Source: Bacillota bacterium (GTDB lineage: Bacteria; Bacillota; Limnochordia; Limnochordales; DUMU01). From it: a DNA stretch of 64,000 nt. Position 1 is the stretch's first letter. Every line of letters starts with the position of its first letter. Made by a program: the position numbers and the translations under genes. A model generated the notes under the pieces. It saw nothing but the letters and a program-made list of their open reading frames with translations. It was not told the origin of the DNA and made no database searches. Positions 25,014 to 34,252 of this stretch are shown piece by piece. The DNA lies in assembly GCA_012839805.1 (NCBI GenBank), contig DUMU01000020.1:32945-96944 (forward strand), given 5' to 3'.

Positions 25014-26760
25014 TGGGCTGTCCTGCCTCCTTCCATGCGGCCGCGGCCGAGAGTAGCGTATGCCAGGCGTAAGCCACCACCGTCGCCCTCCCGGGCTCGA
25101 GCGGGTGGGGCTTCGCCTCATCGATCTCCAGCGGCACGATGCGAAAACCCCGGACTCCGGTCCGATCCAGATCCACCTCGAGGATCATGCTCTGGCGGGT
25201 AGCCCACCAGGGTTGGTCCATGATGAAATTGCCCAGGCTGTAAGCGACGAGACCCCGCCTTTCGGGCGTTGTAACGATCTCCACTCCTTGCACGGTATGC
25301 GGGTGTGCTCCCAACACCAGGTCGGCCCCGGCAGCGATGGTACGGCGGGCGAGCTCCTTCTGAACGCGGGTTGGACGATCCTCATACTCCCGGCCCCAGT
25401 GGTAGTATACGATCACCACCTCGGCCTGCCGGCGGGCCGCCCGGATGTCTTCTTCGATGGACGCGAAATCGTGGGGTCGCAAAGGTGCTACTCCCGGCCG
25501 GTAGGGCGTGGCGGCGAAGCTCCAGCGGGTTTCACGGGACCAATAGACGTCGGCCAGTTCACTATAGCCCAGGAAAGCTACCCGGAGATAAGGCCGGGGA
25601 TTAAGCATGAGCGACGCGATCCAGCGCGGGCACACGGTGAGCACCAGTGGCCGGCGGGCTTCGGCCAGGTCGCGGCCGCCGCCGAAGTGGCCGACGGCGG
25701 CCTGATCGAGTACGGATAGGTTTTCCAGAAAGGCCTCCTCGCCGTAGTCGAGGGTATGGTTGTTGGCAAGGCTTACCGCGTCAAATCCAGCCTTCAGGAG
25801 CAGTTTCACGGCCCCGGGGTCGGCCTGGAACCAGATGCCCTTGCCGGGGACTCGCTCTCCGCTTGTTCCAAAAGGCGATTCCAGGTTACCTACCGTCAGG
25901 TCGTAGCCGGCAAGACGTTCGGCCAGGTCGGAGAGGGGGTAAAAAACTCCGTGAAACTTCATGGCCCGGGCCACCCCCCGGTCGAGCATGATGTCGCCCA
26001 CGGCGGCCAGGCGAATCTCCGGTTGGTCCGGGTCAAGTCCGAGCCAGCTGGCCCGGCCCGCGGGGGTCGTGAGCCATCGGGCAAAGCTTTGGAGAGAAGG
26101 CGGCAGGCCGCGGGCGCGATCAAAGATCAAGCGAACCGGGTGACCGAGACGGTAAGAGCCATCGAGACAGGTGGCGGCACCGGGGAAGACGCCCGCCACG
26201 GTCCAGGCTTGCCGGTCGGGACGCCGGTCGGCCAGTGTACCCAGGGATAGCCCCGGCAAAGGAGAACGTCCCGTCTCCTGAATCGCCTTGACCACTTGCC
26301 GGGCCAGATCCAGGTTGATCTCGGCCATGGGAGTCGGGAAGTCCGAAAAGAGCAAGATGGGTTCGACCAGGAGCTCCTTACTGGCCAGACCAACGGGCAA
26401 ACGGGGCGCCTGGCCGGGGGCAGCGGGAACTAGGTCGGAACCAACCGCAAGGTAAGCTGCGGCCGTGCCTTGACCGAGCCGGCGCAGGGCTTCTTCTTCA
26501 CCCGCCACCACCAGGCGGACGGCTGTACCAGCTTCTACGGCCGTGCTGGCTTTGCCCGCCTGGCTTTGCCATGTGCGTAATGCCCTGGTCGCGGCTGCCC
26601 GGCCAGCCGGACACACGAGGAGGAAAGGAGTGCGGCCCGGGCCGGGTTCGTGTACCCGAGCGCAGAACGCGGCCAAAGCGGTACCGGCGACTATGACCAG
26701 ACTGAGCAAGACGACGGTACCCGGCGACCGATGGCCACCGTTCCTTTGTCCTTTTGTCAA
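25006..26760 (-). CDS. CapA-type metallophosphatase fused to a phosphate-binding-protein-like domain
   Basis: A 584-residue membrane-anchored protein. After one N-terminal helix (VVLLSLVIVAGTALAAF), residues 45-265 resemble a PstS-type solute-binding protein (ASKELLVEPILLFS, AEINLDLARQVVKAIQETG, SFARWLTTPAGRAS). Residues 275-580 are the CapA/PgsA domain: AVGDIMLDRGV, VGNLESPFG, SLANNHTLDYG, YYHWGREYED, GAHPHTVQGVE and YSLGNFIMDQ, a calcineurin-like metallophosphatase fold linked to poly-gamma-glutamate or capsule formation. TTG at 26760 follows GAGGAGGGGCGAGG; the ATG at 26784 has no ribosome site and overlaps a -10 element. The binding domain has no visible transporter partner here. CapA membership is firm; the role of the fusion is unknown. 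Confidence 0.85.
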   Translation of the reverse strand: MTKGQRNGGHRSPGTVVLLSLVIVAGTALAAFCARVHEPGPGRTPFLLVCPAGRAAATRALRTWQSQAGKASTAVEAGTAVRLVVAGEEEALRRLGQGTAAAYLAVGSDLVPAAPGQAPRLPVGLASKELLVEPILLFSDFPTPMAEINLDLARQVVKAIQETGRSPLPGLSLGTLADRRPDRQAWTVAGVFPGAATCLDGSYRLGHPVRLIFDRARGLPPSLQSFARWLTTPAGRASWLGLDPDQPEIRLAAVGDIMLDRGVARAMKFHGVFYPLSDLAERLAGYDLTVGNLESPFGTSGERVPGKGIWFQADPGAVKLLLKAGFDAVSLANNHTLDYGEEAFLENLSVLDQAAVGHFGGGRDLAEARRPLVLTVCPRWIASLMLNPRPYLRVAFLGYSELADVYWSRETRWSFAATPYRPGVAPLRPHDFASIEEDIRAARRQAEVVIVYYHWGREYEDRPTRVQKELARRTIAAGADLVLGAHPHTVQGVEIVTTPERRGLVAYSLGNFIMDQPWWATRQSMILEVDLDRTGVRGFRIVPLEIDEAKPHPLEPGRATVVAYAWHTLLSAAAAWKEAGQPNA

Positions 26761-26782
26761 CCTCGCCCCTCCTCGCTTTCCC

Positions 26783-26791
26783 ATTGTACCA
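26783..26791 (-). promoter_or_regulatory. Extended -10 promoter for capA-like/nucleoside kinase operon
   Basis: Minus-strand TGGTACAAT (TG, G, TACAAT). It overlaps the ATG at 26784, and transcription from about 26776 would place the TTG start at 26760 behind its ribosome site. Confidence 0.5.
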
Positions 26792-26846
26792 TTTGATCGT
26801 CCGCCCGCCGGAAACCACCGGACCTGCCGCGGCAGGGGGATGCCCG

Positions 26847-27650
26847 CTACCGGGCGACCAGCGCCCACGGGTCGCGGCGGAGCAGCCGGACGGTGTAGTC
26901 CAGCATGGGCCCGTCTTCCACCACCAGTACGCGGGCCGCACCGATTTGGCCTCGCCGGAGCCATCCCTCTTGCTCCAGGATGTGCTCCATAGCGGTGAAG
27001 CGCCGGGGCGTGCCCCATTGGTGCAGCAGATACTCACGTTCGAAGGTGTGCCCGTGCCAGTCGGTGATGCGGCAGCGGGTGGGACGGGGTTGCAGGTGGT
27101 AAGGCACCTCCGCCAGTTCCTCCGCGGCATGGAAAGTGGTGTTGCAGTCCAGTGTGACCCCCAGGAAGACCAGCTTGCCCCCGAGGCGGGCCAGCTTGAC
27201 CCAGGGTGAACCTTCTCCGCAGGGCGTCCAGCATTCCTCGTGCCCGGCCGTGAGCGACCGTGCCTGCGCCCCCAGAGCGACCACCGAGTGGGTGGGGTGA
27301 ACACTGCGCACGGCTCCGGGCCAGTTTCGCATGGTCTCGGGGATCCGGCCGGTCCAGGCCGGGGAAGAGCGGACGTCGAAGCAGGGCGGGCAGTCGGGAC
27401 CGTCGCTCGGTTTCCCGGTCAGGGTCGGCGCCAGGACGGTTCCGCCTGTACCAACCGCCTCCAGCAGGGCTTCGATGACCGAGGCCGCGCCCCCCTCGAC
27501 ATACCCGAAACTGCTGAGCGACGAGTGAACCAGCACCTGATCCCCTTTTTCGATTCCCAGCTCGCGCAACCCCTTCACGATCTCCGACCGGGTAACCACC
27601 GGCCGGTTGCCGGTTTCCCGGCCCAAAGTTTCGGCCTGGTTTGCGGGCAT
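26847..27650 (-). CDS. AAC(3)-family N-acetyltransferase (YokD-like)
   Basis: A 267-residue member of the aminoglycoside 3-N-acetyltransferase family, of normal length. Signature blocks are VLVHSSLSSFGYVEGGA, GTVLAPTLTG, RSVHPTHSVVALG, PCGEGSPW and GKLVFLGVTLDCNTTFH, which contain the conserved His and acetyl-CoA-binding segments. Chromosomal homologues such as YokD bind acetyl-CoA but their natural substrates are mostly unknown, so the presence of this gene does not by itself mean aminoglycoside resistance. ATG at 27650 follows GGGAGG at a short distance. It lies upstream of the capA-like gene on the same strand with an 86-nt gap that contains the capA promoter. Confidence 0.88.
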   Translation of the reverse strand: MPANQAETLGRETGNRPVVTRSEIVKGLRELGIEKGDQVLVHSSLSSFGYVEGGAASVIEALLEAVGTGGTVLAPTLTGKPSDGPDCPPCFDVRSSPAWTGRIPETMRNWPGAVRSVHPTHSVVALGAQARSLTAGHEECWTPCGEGSPWVKLARLGGKLVFLGVTLDCNTTFHAAEELAEVPYHLQPRPTRCRITDWHGHTFEREYLLHQWGTPRRFTAMEHILEQEGWLRRGQIGAARVLVVEDGPMLDYTVRLLRRDPWALVAR

Positions 27651-27983
27651 AATCCTCCCTACGCTCCTTCCGGCGATCGCAAGTCACCGCGTCCCACCAT
27701 ACCATGCCGGTGCCCCGGGGGACATACCCTTTTTCGACACCGTCCCGTCCTGACCCGGCCCGGGCCGTGCCCGGTCGCAGTTCCTTCCCGGGACTCGAAC
27801 CCCGGGGAGATATAGCGAGATATTCCACCACGTACCGAGTCCGGGCAGGACGCTACCCCGGCGCGCCGAAAGAGAAGCGAGAGCCGGCCCCGGGTGAAAG
27901 GCGAAGCCGGACCGGGGGAGGCAGTTCGCGACCGGGGTACACCCGGTACATTGGCGGGGCAGACGGGCCCGGGGGACGAAGAA
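27651..27983. other. Intergenic region between divergent genes
   Basis: About 330 nt of GC-rich sequence. An in-frame GTG at 27894 would extend the next gene, but the extra residues are low complexity. A T-arm-like TTCGAGT on the minus strand near 27790 was examined and rejected as tRNA. No convincing promoter was found. Confidence 0.4.
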
Positions 27984-29345
27984 GTGCTTCAGCCGTTTAC
28001 GACCAAAGACAAGGAAGCTAACGAAAGGAACGGCTGCCCGGAACAAAGCTCGGCCGGAGGTCCGCCGGTAGCCCCGGCGGCGGGCTCGACCGGAAACCGG
28101 GTCGAACGGCGACGCCGCGCTCGCTGGCGACCGCGGCACCGGCGCTTCGAGCCGCGCCGGGCGTGGTGGCGGCGAGAGCCCGGCCGGCACGAGTGGCGGG
28201 ATAGGGAACCCGGCGAGGCCGGGCCTCCGCCTCGATCGACCGCGGCCGACCGTTCGAGGGGCGGCTTGAGAGGATGGAGGCGACGCATTCGGCTCCTGAC
28301 CACCATTCTTCTACTCCTTACCACCGGCACGGCTCTGGGTCTGGCTTATGGGTCGTATCGACAGTATCCATTGCGAGCGGTGGTGCCGCCTCCCGCCTCC
28401 CTTCAACAAAACGCCGTGTGGCTGGGGCACCGGTGGTTTAGCGGGATGTTCACCGAGGCTGAACTGGCCGAGCTGGTCGAGCGGGCAGAGCGTAATCATT
28501 TCGCCTACCTGTTCGTTCACTCCGGTCCCCTTGACCAATCCGGCCGGGTGGTGGACATCCAGGGGCCGGGGACGGTACGGCTGCGGGCGGCCTTCACGGT
28601 GGCCGGCCTGCCCGTCAGGATCTTGGCCTGGCTGGGGGGGAAGAACGCCGAATTCGGTCCGGGGTTAGACCTCAATAACCCTTCTACCCGGCACGCGATC
28701 GTTGAGACCATTGCAGCTATACTGGCTCAAAACCCGATGGATGGAGTTCACCTGGACATCGAGCCCATCCGGAGCGGTGACCGGGAATTCCTGCTGCTGC
28801 TCGAGGAAGTCCGGAAAGGTGCCCTGTCGTCCGGGCAGATGCTCTCCGTCGCCACTTACCAATTGCGGCCCGCCTGGATTCCGGCTTTTGTCCTGCCGGC
28901 CATGTACACGCCGGAGTATATGGGCGAAGTGGCCCGGCGGGTGGACCAAATTGCGGTGATGACCTACGACACGGCGATGCCTTTGCCCGGGCTCTACCAA
29001 CGGTGGGTGGAGGGGCAGGTGCGCCGGATCGTTCCGGTCGTCAAGCAGGCCGTCGCCGGTAAGAGCCGGCCAGGCGAATCACCGGATTCGATCCCGGCTC
29101 TGCCGGAAACCTTTAGTCTTCTTTTCGGGGTACCGAGCTACGAAGAGCGACGGTTCGGCCACTGGCCGTCGGCGGAGAACGTAGCGGCAGGGAGCCAGGC
29201 GCTGGTGGCGGCCTTCGCCGATCTCGGGCGCGAGGGTCCCGGCAATCATGACGACCGGACCACAGTTGACTTGGGTTACGCGCTGTATGCAGAGTGGACC
29301 ACGGATGCGACGGAGTGGGCCGCCCTGGAGCATCTTTGGCGGTGA
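27984..29345 (+). CDS. Membrane-anchored GH18-like glycoside hydrolase-fold protein
   Basis: About 453 residues, start uncertain (GTG 27984; alternatives GTG 27894 or TTG 28266 with GAGGGG just upstream). The first 95 residues are extremely Arg-rich, then one membrane helix (LLTTILLLLTTGTALGLAYG) and an extracytoplasmic TIM-barrel-like domain. The strand-4 motif DGVHLDIEPI matches the GH18 DxxDxE pattern with the catalytic Glu, and VDQIAVMTYDTA matches the later barrel strand. These proteins act on chitin-like or peptidoglycan glycans; relatives are common in sporeformers as cortex or wall enzymes. There is no LysM domain. The Arg-rich cytoplasmic tail is unusual and may be partly mis-called. 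Fold assignment is probable, activity inferred. Confidence 0.72.
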   Translation: MLQPFTTKDKEANERNGCPEQSSAGGPPVAPAAGSTGNRVERRRRARWRPRHRRFEPRRAWWRREPGRHEWRDREPGEAGPPPRSTAADRSRGGLRGWRRRIRLLTTILLLLTTGTALGLAYGSYRQYPLRAVVPPPASLQQNAVWLGHRWFSGMFTEAELAELVERAERNHFAYLFVHSGPLDQSGRVVDIQGPGTVRLRAAFTVAGLPVRILAWLGGKNAEFGPGLDLNNPSTRHAIVETIAAILAQNPMDGVHLDIEPIRSGDREFLLLLEEVRKGALSSGQMLSVATYQLRPAWIPAFVLPAMYTPEYMGEVARRVDQIAVMTYDTAMPLPGLYQRWVEGQVRRIVPVVKQAVAGKSRPGESPDSIPALPETFSLLFGVPSYEERRFGHWPSAENVAAGSQALVAAFADLGREGPGNHDDRTTVDLGYALYAEWTTDATEWAALEHLWR

Positions 29346-29448
29346 CCCTGGCCCGGGCAGGCGATATCGGTGGCCGGGGATCGGCGGCCGGGCGGGAAGG
29401 AATCGGGTCGGATAAAAGCGAAGGAGACCGCAATTCCAGGAAATCCGG

Positions 29449-30558
29449 GTGAGCAAGATGGCGTTGAGAGGTATGGTTACCAAGAGAAAAACGCGGGTAG
29501 GAATCATCGGCGTGGGCGGCATTGCCCGGGGGGCGCACATCCCCGGGTACCAGAAACTTCCCGATGTTGAACTGGTTGCGTTCTGTGACATCATTCCGGA
29601 ACGGGCGAAGCAGGGAGTCGAGGAGTTCGGCGCCCCGGGAGCCAAAGCGTACGAGGATTACCGGGAACTTTTGGCCCGGGATGACATCGATGCGGTTAGC
29701 GTCTGTACCCCCAATGCGCTTCATGCCGAGATCACCATTGCGGCGCTGGACGCCGGTAAACACGTCATCTGTGAAAAGCCGATGGCAATCCGACCGGAGG
29801 AAGCCTGGGCGATGGTGGAGGCGGCCAAACGCAACGACCGTATCCTTACCATCGGCTATCAGAGCCGGTTCGGGGACGACGCGCAGTTGCTCAAGAGCAT
29901 GATCGAGGACGGAGTACTGGGAGAGGTGTATTACGCGCGGGCGCTGGCTCTGCGCCGCCGGGGCGTGCCTACCTGGGGCGTGTTCCTCGACAAGGATAAG
30001 CAGGGCGGGGGTCCGCTCATCGACATCGGTACCCACGCTCTCGACCTCACGCTCTGGCTGATGGGCCCGGGCATCGGTCGACCCGTATGGGCTCTGGGCG
30101 CGACCTTCCGAAAGCTCGCGGATCGTCCGGGGTACAACCTGTGGGGGCCCTGGGATCCGGCCAAATTCCAGGTCGAAGACTCGGGTTTCGGTTTGATTAC
30201 GTTCGAAAGCGGGGCGGTCGTCTCGGTCGAGACCAGCTGGGCGCTGAATATTCGCGAGAGCCCATTTGGAACCATCATCGCCGGGACGCGTGCGGGGGCC
30301 GAACTGGTCGACGGTCAACTACGGGTGAATACCGACGAGCGGGGACGGCTGGTGGATCAGACGTTCAACCCGGGCCGTAGCGACTCCCTGCACCATCGTG
30401 AGATCGCCCACTTCATCGAGTGCGTTCGTGAGGGCAAGGAGCCGCTGGTAAAGCCTGAGGAGGCGGCGGTAGTCGTTCAGATCCTGGACGCGATCTATCG
30501 TTCGGCGGAAGCTCGCCGTCCGGTCGAAGTGTGGGGCAAGACCCCGGCCCAAGCGTAG
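29449..30558 (+). CDS. Gfo/Idh/MocA-family oxidoreductase
   Basis: A 369-residue NAD(P)-dependent sugar-type dehydrogenase. The Rossmann motif is VGIIGVGGIARGAHIPGY, followed by the family motif CEKPMA in VICEKPMAIRPEEAW, and the substrate-binding part has GGGPLIDIGTHALDLTLWLMG with the conserved His of the active site. GTG at 29449 follows AGGA with about 8 nt spacing; ATG at 29473 is also possible. The stop is 1 nt from the end of the convergent HAD gene. No sugar transporter or isomerase is adjacent, so the substrate cannot be inferred. Confidence 0.93.
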   Translation: MSKMALRGMVTKRKTRVGIIGVGGIARGAHIPGYQKLPDVELVAFCDIIPERAKQGVEEFGAPGAKAYEDYRELLARDDIDAVSVCTPNALHAEITIAALDAGKHVICEKPMAIRPEEAWAMVEAAKRNDRILTIGYQSRFGDDAQLLKSMIEDGVLGEVYYARALALRRRGVPTWGVFLDKDKQGGGPLIDIGTHALDLTLWLMGPGIGRPVWALGATFRKLADRPGYNLWGPWDPAKFQVEDSGFGLITFESGAVVSVETSWALNIRESPFGTIIAGTRAGAELVDGQLRVNTDERGRLVDQTFNPGRSDSLHHREIAHFIECVREGKEPLVKPEEAAVVVQILDAIYRSAEARRPVEVWGKTPAQA

Positions 30559-30559
30559 T

Positions 30560-31198
30560 TCAAAGCAGCAGCCCGAGCAGTTCTCCGGGGGTGCGCAGCC
30601 AGGCATCGGGATCTAAGCCGTTGACCGAACGAGCTCCCCAGCCGGCCAGGGCGAAGCGCACCCCGGCCGCCCGGGCGGCCTCTTGATCGAAGAGGGTATC
30701 TCCGACATACCAGGCGGCGCTCGCCGGTACGCCGAGGCGGGCCAGCGCGAGCAGGAGTGCCTCGGGCGCCGGCTTGGGTCGTTTTACGTCCTCGGAGGAA
30801 ATGTGGACGTCCAGTCGAGCGATCTCCGGGTGCGAGGCCAGCTCGAACTCGAGTTCTGCCCGGTTCTTGGAGGTTACCACACCCAGGAGCAGTCCCCGGC
30901 GTCTCAACTCTTCTAGCAGTTCCCGGACCCCGGGGAAGAACTGCGCCTTCCTCGCCTCCTCCCGGTAGTACTCCTCCCATCGGAGCAAAAGCCGCGTGAA
31001 CTCGTCCTCCGGCAAGCGGGCAAATCCGAGTTCTCGCAGCGTGTCGGCACTCGTATAACCGAAGAACGGCACGAGCTCCTCGTACGAGTACTCCCGCCCG
31101 TGCTCTTCACGGAGCAAGCGCTGTAGTGAACGCATAGCGGTCTCTTCCGAGTCGAGCAACGTCCCATCGATGTCAAAGAGGATCGCCCGTGTCTGCAA
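30560..31198 (-). CDS. HAD-superfamily phosphatase (phosphoglycolate phosphatase/PpaX type)
   Basis: A 212-residue HAD hydrolase with a helical cap (subfamily IA). Motif I is FDIDGTLLDSEE, motif II is GVVTSKNR, the motif III Lys is in KRPKPAPEALL, and motif IV is YVGDTLFDQEAA. Length and motif order match phosphoglycolate phosphatase and the pyrophosphatase PpaX. TTG at 31198 is supported by AGGAGG eight bases upstream. Substrate unknown; these enzymes clean up damaged or by-product phosphates. Confidence 0.92.
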   Translation of the reverse strand: MQTRAILFDIDGTLLDSEETAMRSLQRLLREEHGREYSYEELVPFFGYTSADTLRELGFARLPEDEFTRLLLRWEEYYREEARKAQFFPGVRELLEELRRRGLLLGVVTSKNRAELEFELASHPEIARLDVHISSEDVKRPKPAPEALLLALARLGVPASAAWYVGDTLFDQEAARAAGVRFALAGWGARSVNGLDPDAWLRTPGELLGLLL

Positions 31199-31366
31199 CC
31201 GCTTTCCTCCTAGCGAGCTGGATGGATGCCGGGATGGCGGTAAACGCTAAAATGATAATGAAAACGCAAAGGTGGCGTGGTGAACCGCCGCCTGCCGGCG
31301 GCATCGTACCCCGGAGAGGCGCGGTCTGGCAAGCGGAATAAGCGGGTAGACATGGGGTGAAGGGCA

Positions 31367-32659
31367 ATGTTCGTTCTCTATGACAGAGAAAGACAGCGCC
31401 TGCCCATCCGGGTCTGGCTCGAACGGCCGGACGAGATCGAGCCGGAATGCTTGGAGCAGGCGATCCACCTCGCCAACCTTCCCTTTGCGGTAGAAAGCAT
31501 AGCACTTATGCCGGACGTTCACACGGGGTTTGGCATGCCCATAGGCGGGATTCTGGCTGCCGACGACGTGCTCGTTCCTTCCGCCGTGGGTATGGACATT
31601 GGTTGCGGCATGGAGTTCGTCGGGAGTAACCTCCCGGTGGAGGCTCTGCGCCGTGCTCACGCCGGAAGCGACGGTGGCGACCGGCGGGGTGGCGGTGGCC
31701 ATTCGGCCATCCAGGAGATAGTCCACCGCATCATGCGCGCCGTGCCGCTCGGTTTCGAACACCACAAGCAGAAGCAGCCCTGCCGCGTTCTGGATGAACT
31801 CCCGCTTTCCCCGGAAGCTCTCCGCTTTGCCAGCGTAGACCGCCACGGGCTCGCGAGCCTCGCTCCCGAGCTCGAGGAGGCCTACCGGCAGGTGGGGACG
31901 CTTGGAGGCGGCAACCACTTTATTGAACTGCAAGAAGACGAGCAGGGACGGCTGGCGATCATGGTTCACAGCGGCTCACGCAACCTGGGCTACAAGATCT
32001 GCAACTACTTCGACCGCGTCGCCCAGGCCCTAAACCAGCAGTGGAAGAGCCCCGTTCCAAAAGAGTGGAAGCTCGCGTATCTGCCGCTCTCCGAAGAGGC
32101 GGGTCAGGCCTACCGAGAATGGATGGAACTTGCTTTGCGTTTTGCTCGCGAAAACCGGGAACGGATCGTGGCCGCGGTCAAGACCTGCGTCGAGGAGGTG
32201 GTCGCGAGCTCGCCCGAGCTGCAGGGATTCCCCCTCGTCTGGACGGAGGAAGCGAGCGCCCACCACAACTACGCGGCGCTGGAAGAGCACGGGGGGCGGC
32301 GGGTGTGGGTTCACCGCAAGGGAGCGATCCTGGCGGATCCGGGGAGAGTGGGTATCATCCCCGGTTCCATGGGGACTGCGAGTTACCTCGTCGAGGGCTT
32401 GGGCTCACCCCTATCTTTCCGGTCCGCCTCCCACGGAGCGGGGCGCCGGATGTCCCGGAACCAGGCCAAGGAGCGGTTGACGAGGGATGCCCTCGACCGG
32501 GCCCTCGGCGACGTCGTCCTGGGAACAACGGCGAAGGGGAAGGACATCCTCGAAGAAGCACCGCAAGCCTACAAGGATATCGATTATGTCATCAGCCAGG
32601 AAGAGGACCTGGTCCGCCCGGTCAAAAAGCTGCGCACGGTAGCCGTGGTCAAGGGGTGA
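31367..32659 (+). CDS. rtcB: RtcB-family RNA ligase
   Basis: A 430-residue RtcB ligase, which joins RNA 2',3'-cyclic phosphate or 3'-phosphate ends to 5'-OH ends using GTP and Mn2+. Metal-binding motifs are intact: MPDVHTGFGMPIGG, GMDIGCGM, GGGNHFIE, HSGSRNLG, EASAHHNYA and HRKGAI. The nucleotidyl-His motif is SASHGAGR, and GSMGTASY is present. A Gly/Asp-rich insertion (HAGSDGGDRRGGGG, nt 31655-31700) follows an early helix. ATG at 31367 follows a GGGTGAAGGG stretch. No archease, RtcA or stress regulator is adjacent; a role in repair of cleaved RNA is likely from the family. Confidence 0.95.
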   Translation: MFVLYDRERQRLPIRVWLERPDEIEPECLEQAIHLANLPFAVESIALMPDVHTGFGMPIGGILAADDVLVPSAVGMDIGCGMEFVGSNLPVEALRRAHAGSDGGDRRGGGGHSAIQEIVHRIMRAVPLGFEHHKQKQPCRVLDELPLSPEALRFASVDRHGLASLAPELEEAYRQVGTLGGGNHFIELQEDEQGRLAIMVHSGSRNLGYKICNYFDRVAQALNQQWKSPVPKEWKLAYLPLSEEAGQAYREWMELALRFARENRERIVAAVKTCVEEVVASSPELQGFPLVWTEEASAHHNYAALEEHGGRRVWVHRKGAILADPGRVGIIPGSMGTASYLVEGLGSPLSFRSASHGAGRRMSRNQAKERLTRDALDRALGDVVLGTTAKGKDILEEAPQAYKDIDYVISQEEDLVRPVKKLRTVAVVKG

Positions 32660-32674
32660 GGGAGGCCACGGCCG

Positions 32675-34252
32675 TTAGGGAAGGCGCGGCCAGTCGAGCT
32701 CGACGCCCATATTGCGCAGTAAGTCCTGGAAGGTTTGGAGCTGGCGGGCATCGTTTCGTACCTGGCGGGGCGTAAGGCCGTGCTCCAGGCAGTGGGCCGC
32801 CAGATACCCCGCCGCTTCACCGATGTTCCACTCCACCGGGTGCAGGCGGAAACACCCGTTGGTGATGTGAGTCACCCCCAGGTTCTTGGCGGCCGGCAGC
32901 AGGTTTTCAACTCGCACCGGGATTAACGCCCCCAGGGGGATCTGGAAGGGGAGCGCCCCGATGTCTATGTAGTTGAAACCACCGGTCGAAGGGTGCAGGT
33001 CGATGCGGTAATAACCGATACCCACCGAGTCGGCGAACTTCTCGGCCCCTTTGTCACCCCGCACATCGGAAGCAACATGCTGTTCAAGAACGGTGAACTC
33101 TGCCTTGATGCGCCGCGATTCCCGAATGTACGGGTACTTGGCGAGGCCGTCTTCGGTTCCAACCACATCTTTGCGCAGGCGCAGTCCCGGGTAGCCGGTG
33201 CCGCCATCCGGGCGGGGGGCTTCGGTCTGCAGCCAGTAGATCAGGGAAAGGCTGAGTTGCCTGGCCGCCTCCAGGTGCTGTTCGGCCTCGGCGGCCGGTA
33301 CTTCGATTATCGGCCCCAGCCAATAGTCGTTTTGTGGCCAGTTAACCAGAGTGATGTCGCTTTTCACAAAACCGGGGGCAAAGTTGTTCTTGTCGAGGAT
33401 ACGGCGATAGTACCAGAGGCTCATCACGTTCAGCTTCTGCGCTTCTTCGATGAAGAGGGCGCTGCGCCGGGGCTCGAGGGTAATGGGGTGGGGCGTCACC
33501 CAGGACAGCTGTTTATCCGGCCAGAAGGGCGCCTGGTAGTTCCGCCAGAAGTCGTAGTCGCGCGGGCGCTCGATGCTATGGTCTTCGCCGGGAACGTAGT
33601 CCAGGGCGAAGCAGAAAGTGATCGCCTGCATGTTGAGGGGCTGCGGCGGGCCGGATACGGCATGGGGTTCACCGGTCTCTCGCTGTGATTCTGCTCCGGT
33701 TACGTACTCCACTCCGGCGAGAGGCAAGAGGTCGCCCAGCTCAGTGGCATCCAGGAAGTACGGCGCCTCCAGCGTCAGTTCGTTCCCGGTTTCGAGACTG
33801 CGCACCCCAAGCGACTTGATCCGGTCGCCGGCCGTTTCCGCGGCCACTACCTTGTGCCGCAGTAAAATGGTCACCTGCCCGCTGACCACGTAGGGGGCCA
33901 GCATCTCCTGGAGAACGGCCAGCGCCACCCGGGGATCGTGGCACAGGCGGCTCACCCCGCCGTTGCCCGGGTTGAGGTGGACTTTGGCCCGGGCTTGCGG
34001 CGTCAGGGGGAAGTGCCGCCGGTAATAGTCCCGCACGCCGTTGCGGAACGACCGGTAAAGCTGGGTGCAGCCGAAAGACTCGATCCATGGGTTTTCGTCG
34101 GGCGGAACGGCCTGGGCGGTGAGCTGCCCGCCGATCCAATCGGTCTCCTCGGTCATGACCACGGTCCTGCCCAGGCGGGCGGCGGCCAGAGCCGCGGCGC
34201 AGCCGCCCACACCGCCGCCGGCAACCACGACATCGACGCGATAACCCGGCAT
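32675..34252 (-). CDS. FAD-dependent oxidoreductase (FAD_oxidored family)
   Basis: A 525-residue flavoprotein. The dinucleotide-binding motif is VDVVVAGGGVGGCAAALAAARLG (in pieces GGGVGGCAAALAA), followed by the family block EETDWIGGQLTAQAV. The C-terminal FAD-contact region reads LLPAAKNLGVTHITNGCFRLHP. The family contains secreted and cytoplasmic oxidoreductases of plant and environmental bacteria with mostly unknown substrates. I prefer ATG at 34252, about ten bases after TAGGAG, to the GTG at 34264, which overlaps that site. There is no signal peptide. Convergent with rtcB with a gap of 15 nt. Confidence 0.88.
   Translation of the reverse strand: MPGYRVDVVVAGGGVGGCAAALAAARLGRTVVMTEETDWIGGQLTAQAVPPDENPWIESFGCTQLYRSFRNGVRDYYRRHFPLTPQARAKVHLNPGNGGVSRLCHDPRVALAVLQEMLAPYVVSGQVTILLRHKVVAAETAGDRIKSLGVRSLETGNELTLEAPYFLDATELGDLLPLAGVEYVTGAESQRETGEPHAVSGPPQPLNMQAITFCFALDYVPGEDHSIERPRDYDFWRNYQAPFWPDKQLSWVTPHPITLEPRRSALFIEEAQKLNVMSLWYYRRILDKNNFAPGFVKSDITLVNWPQNDYWLGPIIEVPAAEAEQHLEAARQLSLSLIYWLQTEAPRPDGGTGYPGLRLRKDVVGTEDGLAKYPYIRESRRIKAEFTVLEQHVASDVRGDKGAEKFADSVGIGYYRIDLHPSTGGFNYIDIGALPFQIPLGALIPVRVENLLPAAKNLGVTHITNGCFRLHPVEWNIGEAAGYLAAHCLEHGLTPRQVRNDARQLQTFQDLLRNMGVELDWPRLP

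Noticed and set aside
23292-25202. 636-residue plus-strand ORF
   Set aside because: It is antisense to the well-supported nucleoside kinase and has no recognisable domain or ribosome site; a GC-driven shadow. The same holds for 9467-10768, 17701-19185 and 21266-22381.
26847-27650. Aminoglycoside resistance gene
   Set aside because: The family match is clear, but chromosomal AAC(3)-like proteins usually have other roles and there is no mobile context.
27781-27860. tRNA-like T-arm (TTCGAGT with GC-rich flanks) on the minus strand
   Set aside because: The stem has a G-G mismatch, no matching acceptor 5' strand or anticodon arm lies at the right distance, and there is no D-arm.
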